Assembly: GCA_917880885.1 (NCBI GenBank)
Contig: OU862924.1
Coordinates: forward strand, 28,934,465 to 28,998,464
Origin: Limnephilus marmoratus
Taxonomy: Eukaryota; Arthropoda; Insecta; Trichoptera; Limnephilidae
DNA: 64,000 nt
Reading direction: 5' to 3'
Below the pieces are notes generated by a model. That model was not told the DNA's origin. It worked only from the letters and a program-made list of their open reading frames with translations, and ran no database searches. Both the position numbers and the translations under genes were made by a program. This document shows positions 56,416 through 64,000 of the stretch, piece after piece. Each line of letters starts with the position of its first letter. Position 1 is the stretch's first letter.

Positions 56416-57084
56416 TTAAAACAGTTTTAATAGAAAGTTCAAGATTGGAGAAGATACGTATACATGGCACACGGTGTATACCATTAAACACTGCACATTG
56501 TATGATTTACTTATCCTCCTTTACTATTGAAATTACATGTATTAGAAGATTGGCTGTAAAAGTAAGTTGATATTTATTTTAAATACACGTATCTAGAATT
56601 TATTGCCACGTCTATATGTCATTGATTCACTTAGTCTTTTTGTACTATTACTTTTGTATAAAATAATTCTCTCATAAAACAGTCCAGGTGGAGTAAATAT
56701 TAACACGTGTTCGATTTTCATCAAAATTCGTGAAAGTATTTTCAAGAAATATCACACGCGAAGGATGACATTATAAAACTTTGCTGAAGGCCACTGATTT
56801 TCCTGAAATAGAAGTCCTGAGGAAAACATTATTATTATTATCAGAATAACTTTCAGGCCCAGAAATTTCAGGAAAATATCCTTCAAAATCGTTATTGGAT
56901 TAATTTTAAAAGCAGGCGACGTCTGAGGTAGGACTACCCTACTGTGAAACAATTATCTTTTAAGGTCAACTTTGGGTAAACACTACTTTTTATATCTATT
57001 GCCAGCCACGTATCACTATATTGTATTTTCGTCATAACACTCCACTTTTTATGTGTAAGAAAGAACAACGAAAACAATATTTAT

Positions 57085-57905
57085 TTAATTTATTTATTTA
57101 ATTTCAACGGTATATATATACCATAAGAACTGATTATATGTCAAAAAATCAAAAACAATGATATAGAAATAAAAGAAAAAAATTGTTTAACAGATAATTG
57201 TGGCATTTGAATGAGGAATGACATCAGAGAGACAGTTACATACAAAAATCTATAGTACAAATAGAATTAATATTGACTGAAAAGATTTGATAGCATAGCC
57301 CTCTTGTACCTACCTTCCGTGCAGTTAAATAGATCTGCCACATCTGCATATCTATTACTAACATCATGTAACCTAGGTACAAGGGAGTGTTTCGAGTACT
57401 CAGTCCGATTATTGTTACATTTTTAAACAGGATTGTAGATCGAGTGGTTCTCGCGGGAATATGAAATTCAATGAGCTTAGTTAAATTAGGACTGTCTATG
57501 CTACCATTTACAATTTTGAACAAAAATATTAAGTCGGATATAAATCTTCGATCTGAAAGTCTTAATAAATGTAATTCTTTCATCAAGTAATTGTAGTTTA
57601 TGTTTTCAATGGGAATACCGAGTTTAAAATTAATAAGTCTTAGAAATTTATATTGAATTTTTTCGATTTAATCTGAATGTATTTTAAAATGGGGGGACCA
57701 GATCAAGGAGTTATATTCGACTTGACTACGTACTAAGGATGTATGCAAAAATTTTTGTTTTGAAATATTCCTAAAACCTCTGGAATTTCGAAGAATGAAG
57801 CCAAGCATTTTCATTCCTTTATTACCGATTGTGTTTATATGGGATATAAAGTTTAATTTAGAGTCGAAAATAATGCCCAGGTCGTTAATTTCTTCAACAG
57901 AGGTA
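57085..57905 (-). pseudogene. Jockey-type LINE ORF2 C-terminus and 3' end
   Basis: Minus-strand relative of 13835-14615. The open part at 57586-57236 reads MMKELHLLRLSDRRFISDLI, then IDSPNLTKLIEFHIPARTTR, before a frameshift near 57420. The last segment ends ARKVGTRGLCYQIFSVNIN. The hairpin GGTATATATATACC at 57110-57123 and the A/T-rich tail at 57081-57105 mark the 3' end. Upstream pieces extend to about 57905 with stops. Confidence 0.82.
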
Positions 57906-58443
57906 AAGGTAGAATTATTGAATTAGGTATATAAAATTTAGGTCAACCATCTCATTCATCTGGTATGGATATCATCCACTGTACAAGATTGCAAGGTAGA
58001 ACTAGACAGTTGCAAAGTAGGGTTCTAAGTTCTGAGCACTTAGTGCTTCATAACATTCCAATAGTCAGAAATATTCCACAAAATACCAACGCTAGGAGTT
58101 ACAGAAGACTCTTCGAAACTCAATTAGAAAATGCTCAAGAAAGTTGTTGACATTCATTACCCTTTGGATAACACTAATTTCTACTGTCCTTTACGAAAGC
58201 ACATTTAATCCAACTATTTCAAATCCACTAACCAACTAAAGCATCATTCCTTTATTCGAAGAACGTGAACCAAATACCGAAAATTATTACGAACTCGAGT
58301 GAAAAATTTTATGGATTAAAACATATATTTATTTTATTTTTAATAATGAGTAAAACCTTGAATTGTAATATTTTAAGTAAATGCGAAATATTAGCAAAAC
58401 TCAACCGAAAATTTGAAAACAGAAAAATCGGAAAAAGATACGG
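57906..58443. other. no gene seen
   Basis: Short frames only, with no recognisable domain or repeat. Confidence 0.45.
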
Positions 58444-58520
58444 TCACATCTAACACTCGAACCCACGACCTACGCCTTGCCGGGGGCAGTGCTCTACACA
58501 TTGAGTTAATGTGTCTTTAT
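58444..58520 (-). mobile_element. tRNA-like pseudogene or SINE head
   Basis: The minus strand reads TAACTCAATGTGTAGAGCAC (box A-like), CCCCCGGCAAGGCG, then GGTCGTGGGTTCGAGTGTTA (box B). D- and T-arm-like parts are legible, but the acceptor ends do not pair. Confidence 0.5.
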
Positions 58521-58992
58521 CCGATTCGGTCATATTTAACTGTACATACGAGTACTTCGACTAAGAACTCCCAGCATTGTCTTTATTTTCTTTCCTCTAT
58601 TTTTTAAATATGTTTGTAAGATTCAAATCCGAACTAAATGCTATCTAGAGTAGTCTTGGATAAATTAATTTATTTGAAATAAAATATAAAAATTTGAGGT
58701 TTTACTCATTAATTTAAAAATAAAATACGTATTCATCCTAGACTTACAGAAGAGTCAATAGATGTCGCATATTAAAAATAAAAAAAATTGATAAAATTTA
58801 TCTTATTAGACATAGAACTAAGTGCTCTCTATCTAGAGCGGTGGTGGGCAAACTTTCTTCATGGCGGGGCAGAAAGTTTAAAACAAATTCAGAGGAGGGC
58901 CAGGAGTATAGCCAAAATGCATTTTGTTTTAAAATCTATATTCTCATTATAAAACTTTACACACAAACGCTTATATAAGTTAAAGATTACAA

Positions 58993-59205
58993 TTATTTTA
59001 CTTGTATTTGAAGGCCTGGTGTGTGAGACATATGAAATTGTTTTTGATTGGCCATAATGTCTTCAAATGCAGGTTTTATCTGCGATGAAGTAACCTTTAG
59101 CAGCGAGAAAAGGTGCTCATCAGTTAACCGATTTCTGACGGAGTTTTTCCGCAAGTTCATGGTCGAAAACGCCTGTTCGCCGACATACGACGCGCGACGA
59201 CCCAA
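58993..59205 (-). pseudogene. hAT transposase C-terminal fragment
   Basis: It reads SYVGEQAFSTMNLRKNSVRN, then RLTDEHLFSLLKVTSS. This is the C-terminal dimerisation motif of hAT transposases (C/S-E-x-x-FS-x-M ... N-x-x-R-x-x-L-x-x-E-x-L). The catalytic RNase H-like core and the BED finger are missing, so the copy is inactive. Confidence 0.82.
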
Positions 59206-59504
59206 ACATCGCTATTATTTTCTTGGCGTGATCAATTGGATATTCAGTTTTCGGCAGTTTTCTACAAAAATCTAATTTTTCGGAATAAGAACAATTGTTT
59301 TAAATGGGAGCTGCACTGCATTTTAACAATTTCTAACTGCAATTCTGCAGGGACATTCTCCGGCATTGGAAAAACATCAAGGATGACTGAATATTCTTAA
59401 AATCTTCAAACCTAGTTTCAAATTCACATCGCAATGCAACACATGAACTACGTGGCTATTCTAGAAATAGCTTAATTTTCAAATTCATATAATTTACTTT
59501 ATAC

Positions 59505-60384
59505 TTCTTCTTCTTCAATGGCGCTACAGCCCAATTCGAGCCTTGGCCTCCTTCAAAATAAGCCTCCACCGCCCTCTGTCCTCGGCCGTCTTCTTCCAAT
59601 CTGCAACCTGGAGTAATCCTCTTGCATCCTTCCTGACATCATCCTCCCATCTCAGTCTAGGTCTGCCCGCCTTTCGTTTACCTCCCGGGTGTCCTGTCAG
59701 AACCTTCTTCGGTACTCGTGTGCTTGGCATTCGGTGCACATGTCCGGCCCATCTTAATCTTTGGAGTCTTAAATGGGTGGAGAGTCTGGGAGCTTGGTAA
59801 ATATCATAGAGCTCATTATTGTGGCGGATTCTCCATGCCTCTCCCTCTCGCACCGCTCCTAAGATTCTTCGAAGTACCTTTCTTTCGAAGATGTCCAGCC
59901 GTTCCGCTGACTTTGCTGTCAGTGTTCCCGCCTCACATCCATAGGCCAAGACCGTTCTGATAATTGTTTTATATAAGGTTATTTTGGTTTTCCTATGGAC
60001 GTTTCGGGATTTGAACACTGGCAGCAACGCGAAGTAAGTTTTGTTAGCGGCTGTAATGCGCTTTCTTACTTCTACTGGGTCTTCATTGTCCTGCGTTATG
60101 ATGGAGCCCAGGTAGGTAAACTCTTCGACCACTTCGAAATTATAATTGTCTTTGAATTTCACTTTGTCTTTTATTCTGCGGTGAGGGGTTCTGGTTTGCA
60201 TCATGATTTTTGTTTTATTTTCATTGATTTGCAAACCCACCTCTCTTGCCGCAGTCTCCAAAGGGTCAAACACTTCTCTTACAGCCTGTAGGGATCTTCC
60301 GACAATGTTAAGGTCATCTGCGTAGCCAACTATTTGATTGCTTCTGTAGCAGATGATTGAGTCGGTACTGATCATTGTCTTCAT
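59505..60384 (-). mobile_element. RTE-type LINE, 5'-truncated, nested in the hAT
   Basis: Flanked by a 12-bp duplication, TTTACTTTATAC (59493-59504 and 60385-60396). The 3' end on the plus strand is TTCTTCTTCTTCAATGGCGC, a short microsatellite tail. It must be younger than the hAT. Confidence 0.9.
59524..60384 (-). pseudogene. RTE-type RT, C-terminal 286 codons
   Basis: The frame is open from the truncation point. It reads IVGYADDLNIVGRS (catalytic YADD), LQINENKTKIM, FTYLGSIITQDNEDPVEVRK, then the thumb AYGCEAGTLT, and the C-terminal LRWAGHVHRM and GRPRLRWEDDV, ending RWRLILKEAKARIGL. No internal stop, but the fingers, most of the palm and the endonuclease are missing. The ATG at 60384 lies at the truncation edge and is fortuitous. 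Confidence 0.88.
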
Positions 60385-60596
60385 TTTACTTTATACAGCC
60401 GGCTATAATAGCCCGCCGTAATTATATTTTGACGCCGACAATCCTTCGAAATTTATAGTATATAATTGGTATATTTATAATTTTGAAAAATCGTCGGCGG
60501 GCCGGATTAAATACTTTTGCGGGCCGGAGCTCGCCCGCGGGCCGTACTTTGCCCATCACTGATCTAGAGTGTATCTACACTTAGTTCTAAGAATTG

Positions 60597-60690
60597 GTTT
60601 GTAACCTAGTTAGCGTGACGGATAAATATATCCGGTTTTCCAGGATAGACGAGAGGTTCTTGGTTCGAGTTCCAGTTGCGACCATTATCT
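60597..60690 (+). mobile_element. tRNA-like pseudogene or SINE head
   Basis: TAACCTAGTTAGCGTGACGG (box A-like) and TTCTTGGTTCGAGTTCCAGT (box B) lie 60 bp apart, with no acceptor pairing. A T-rich run follows. Confidence 0.45.
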
Positions 60691-60734
60691 TTTTCTGTTT
60701 TTCTGTGTCTTGTTCTCTTTCATATTTTCATTTT

Positions 60735-61156
60735 TTCTTTTTTTTTACAGTCAATACCGCACAAGAATCTCAACTGCTCCCGTCTGGAGCCAGTGAGACT
60801 ATGGCATCCCCAATTGGGGTATGTTGTGAGGCTGAAGGTAGTGGGAAGGGGAAGGAGGTGGGGAGGAGGAAGGTTGGGAAGTACCTAGCTATTCAAATCT
60901 GGTCACCAAACACGGCTAAAGCCATTTTCAAGCAACGTTTCAATTCTGAATGGTGGTCTTACACCAGGGCGTTACTAATAGTATCTTCCACTCTGGAACA
61001 TGTCGCAAATATAGGTACTATATATTATTTTAAATAAATTAATTGTGAAATAACACAAATTAATCAAATAAAATTTATTTGCGCATGCCGGGTTCGAACC
61101 CGCGACCTCCGGATTGTGAGTCAAGAGTCTTACCCACTGGACTACGGAGATCGTCG
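60735..61156 (-). mobile_element. tRNA-derived SINE, full-length copy
   Basis: Minus strand: head GACGATCTCCGTAGTCCAGT and GGTCGCGGGTTCGAACCCGG (box B), a body with GTTATTTCACAATTAATTTA and TTTAGCCGTGTTTGGTGACC, a conserved end ATAGTCTCACTGGCTCCAGA, and an A-rich tail at 60727-60747 (plus-strand T run). Of the copies here it has the most intact boxes. Its 5' end abuts the Dong-like LINE junction. Confidence 0.82.
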
Positions 61157-61164
61157 TTTAGATT

Positions 61165-63595
61165 TTTTATGCACCAGATTTAAATGTCCGGGTTAAATTT
61201 TCCCCAAAAAAAAAAAAAAAGGAAAAAAAGAAGGAAAAACTAAACCCTTTCACACACTTCCCCAAATGATCATCTAGTCAACCCACGCTATGCAATTGCA
61301 CTATATAAGTATTATAAATACAAAACAATACAAGAACAACATGTCAACCTACTAGAGACCAAATGGGAATATAATTCACCGACTCCAGATATTTTCATAT
61401 CAGAGGGTTCGGCTCTGTGGCATTTCTAATTGAACCTATAAATCCTACCGATCCCTCAATATAAATATTTAAAAAATCCTTTGTAATCCTACATGTATTT
61501 AAAATGACTGATTTTTGCATTTTTATATACAAATTCTTTGACAAATCTAATATGCTTAAATTTTGAATCAGATTCCTAGGTATTATGCCAGTGGCCGAAA
61601 TAACAAATGGCAATATTTTTATAGTCCGAGAATGCCAAATTCTTTTAATCTCATTTCCTAAATCTGTGTATTTTCTTATTTTTTCAGAAATAGTTTTTTG
61701 AATATTACAGGAATTTGGAATAGCTACTTCAATGATATAAGTTATTTTTTTAATTTTGTCATGTAAAACTATATCAGGTCTATTATGACTCATTGTTCTG
61801 TCTGTTAGTATAGTTTTATCATAATATATTTTATAAAATTCATTTTCTAAAAATGAATTTGGTTCATATTCATAATATGGTACTATATTACGGCAGTCAA
61901 TCAAGTTATGTTTAATTACCAAACTTTGGTGAATTATTTTTAAAACCTGATTGTGCCTAAATGTATACTCGGAAGGCGCTAATATAGAACATCCCGATAT
62001 AATATGTTCTATAGTTTCGGGAAAAGCCAAACATTTTCTACATAAATCATCAATTTGATTTATATCTTTGATTATATGCTTTCTATAATTTTTAGTATTA
62101 AGACTCTATCTTGAATGGCAAGCATAAATCCTTCTATTTCTGCGCTCAACTCTCCAATACTCAACCATTTGTTTGACGAAAGTTTGTCAACATACGTTTG
62201 GTTGAGATAATTGAAGTGTTTTGCGTGAATAATTTTATTTGACCAGGAATCTAATAATTCCTGGTTAGTATTTATAAGAATGTTGGCATTCTCGTCATAT
62301 AAATTTAAAGGTGTAATATTTCTATCTGCCTTGCAAATTATTTTGTGCATTTCTGAGCTATTAGCTTTCCTATGGAAAAAAATTCTAAGCATTTCTACCT
62401 GATTGTATTTCAAAGATGTTATTTTGACTACACCCCTACCTCCTAAATTTCTAGGTAAATTAATTCGTTCTATAGCTGAATTTGGATGATGGCAATTAAA
62501 TTTTGTTAACGTAGTTCTAATTAATCGTTCTAAACTATCTTAATCTGTATTGGACCATTTAATTATGCCAAATGAGTACGTTAGTAGAGGTATTGCCCAA
62601 GTATTTATTGCTTTTACTAAATTTTTAGCAGATAGATTGCATTTTAAAATTTTTCTGATCCTAGTTTGAAATTTAATCCTAATATCATTTTTAATACTAG
62701 TGTGATCTAATCTATTCGATTGCGGGTATCCTAAATATTTATAAACCTCATCTCCTTTCATACTTTGAATTTTGAAATTTCTAAATATACCCTCGTCTCC
62801 ATCTACAATTTTGCCTTTCTCTATATGGATAGTTTTACATTTATCTAAACCAAAAGTCATTTTAATATCATCAGAAAAAATTTTAACTACCTTAATCATT
62901 TTCTCTAAATTTGATTCAGAATTTGAAAATAATTTTATATCATCCATATATAATAGATGTGAAACTATACTACTCTCTCTTGTATTACCCTTAATTTTTA
63001 TTCCAAACTTGCTTTTAATTAACATTTTAGAAAGGGGATTCAATGCTAAGCAAAACCAAAGAGGGCTCAATGAGTCTCCTTAAAAAATTCCTCTTTTTAT
63101 TGAAATGCCCGGTACTACTATTTTCTTACCTTTTAAATTAACTAGCAAATCTGTATTCCAAAAGGACATAATATTTTTCAAAAAGCTAATTATAATTGGG
63201 TCAACTTTATATATTTTTAATATTTTGATTAGCCACGAGTGCGGGACACTATCAAAAGCTTTTTGATAATCTATATAATAAGTATGTAAATTACGCTTTT
63301 GATTTTGAATTTGTTTTAAAATTACAGAATCAATAACTAACTGTTCTTTACATCCCATATGTTTTCTGCGACAACCTTTTTGTTGTTCAGATAAAATATT
63401 TTTTTCATCCGAATGAGTATATATTAAATCTGTCAAGCAAGAGGTTAAAATTTTGTATGTTGTCGGTAGACATGTAATGGGTCTATATTGAGAGGGATTA
63501 TTAATATGTTCGCTTTTAGGCAACATATAAGTAATACCCTTAGTTAGAAAATTAGGAAAATTTTGAGGTTTATTTATTATTATTATTATTATCGA
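61165..63595 (-). mobile_element. Dong/R4-like LINE
   Basis: It runs from the 5' side (63595) through RT, connector and restriction-enzyme-like endonuclease to a 3' UTR with an A/T-rich stretch near 61206. The same 11 bp TCGTTTAGATT lies at 61154-61164 and 63596-63606, a plausible target duplication. The 5' end begins with (TTA)n at 63574-63591 and the flank beyond is also (TTA)n; Dong of Bombyx is known to insert in TAA repeats. It is 5'-truncated and carries at least three inactivating changes. Confidence 0.82.
61395..63545 (-). pseudogene. Dong/R4-like RT and REL-endonuclease ORF, broken
   Basis: First block (63526-63080): PSQYRPITCLPTTYKILTSC, NILSEQQKGCRRKHMGCKEQ, YIDYQKAFDSVPHSW. A nonsense TAA replaces the expected Q in GIF-Q-GDSLSP near 63080. 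Second block (63070-62540): SPLWFCLALNPLSKML and catalytic YMDD, ending at a second in-frame TAA where a Leu is expected. Third block (62413-62072) is the connector, then a frameshift near 62095. Last block: DLCRKC ... HIISGC (CCHC finger), then RPDIVLHD ... TYIIEVAIPN, the PD-(D/E)xK endonuclease motif, ending near 61395. The domain order matches the R2/R4 group. Confidence 0.87.
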
Positions 63596-63760
63596 TCGTT
63601 TAGATTATTATTATTATTTCTTCTTAATTTATTTATTGTTTCTTTACACTGTAGGTAAAAATGTTTACAATACAATTTGTTACCTCACTAGGACAAGCCT
63701 GTGTTGAGGTTAACAATAATTTTACAAGTTAACAAAATAACACAAAATTATACAGATTTT
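63596..63760 (-). mobile_element. LINE 3' end with stem-loop (copy D family)
   Basis: A (TTA)n tail at about 63604-63620 and a stem-loop at 63679-63714 (GTTACCTCACTAGG ... CCTGTGTTGAGGTTAAC) have the same order as at 33.5-33.7 kb. No coding is recognisable in the remaining 240 bp to the window end. Confidence 0.6.
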
Positions 63761-64000
63761 GAAAGAACAATATTGTTGTATTTCTTACAGATTGAATCGA
63801 TCTATTACATTGATGGGAATAAGCTCAAAAGTTATAAAAAGAGAGTTTTTCTTATAAAATTAAATATTCAATTAGAGTTTCATAAAAAGTCAATCTTTAT
63901 ACCTATATAAAACAAAGTCGGGTTAGTTACACTTATGGAAATGCGATTAGGTACTGATTATTTCTTTAAACTACGACAACACTGTTGTCTTGGCAACACC

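Larger units (their letters stand above)
58839..60561 (-). mobile_element. hAT element with 8-bp target duplication
   Basis: ATCTAGAG flanks both ends (58831-58838 and 60562-60569). The ends CGGTGGTGGGCAAACTTTCT and, inverted, CAGTGATGGGCAAAGTACGG share the hAT-type CAGTGNTGGGC start; the left first bases have decayed. GGCCCGCGGGC-type blocks near the right end are usual for this kind of hAT. The RTE fragment at 59505-60384 is nested inside, leaving about 0.83 kb of hAT sequence. Confidence 0.88.

Noticed and set aside
32192..64000. Upstream RGK exons (P-loop, switch I and II)
   Set aside because: I looked on the minus strand for a GxxGVGK-type exon and found none, so I do not claim any.

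Overview
The window is animal nuclear DNA, almost certainly from an insect. It is AT-rich by eye and has one spliced host gene fragment, an RGK-type GTPase, in a dense, nested field of transposable elements. Family resemblance alone does not let me choose an order; Hemiptera and Lepidoptera both fit. There are no operons, rRNA genes or CRISPR arrays, and no intact tRNA gene. Many open frames seen by eye are chance reading frames in AT-rich repeats.

Layout. 0-1.8 kb: a 24-bp minisatellite, simple repeats and two nested non-LTR (LINE) 3' ends. 1.8-9.9 kb: an 8.1-kb element with 1,507-bp terminal inverted repeats and internal duplications. It sits in a LINE 3' UTR with an exact 4-bp target duplication, and an empty-site relative lies at 18.4 kb. 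10-18 kb: LINE, SINE and foldback fragments. 18-21 kb: LINE copies and a decayed Penelope-like element (PLE) with a GIY-YIG remnant. 22.4-23.7 kb: a piggyBac-like element holding a mariner fragment. 24-30 kb: AT-rich DNA with a few short inverted-repeat elements. 30.1-32.2 kb: the last two coding exons of the RGK gene on the minus strand; the intron between them carries a mariner copy. 33.5-39.3 kb: a LINE whose ORF2 is open but split by an RTE-type LINE. 39.8-57.9 kb: scattered PLE palindromes, a hAT-like element, SINEs and LINE remnants. 58.8-60.6 kb: a hAT element with an RTE-type insertion. 60.7-63.6 kb: a SINE beside a Dong/R4-like LINE with a restriction-enzyme-like endonuclease, inserted near a (TAA)n LINE tail.

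The most interesting signals are three. First, several distinct PLE-derived elements share a candidate hammerhead ribozyme core whose stem I covaries between copies, and two are palindromic insertions with 12-bp target duplications. Second, the 8.1-kb inverted-repeat element carries no recognisable transposase. Third, one LINE family repeats a 3' stem-loop at six places. The elements do not form a pathway. They record an insertion history that target duplications make readable.
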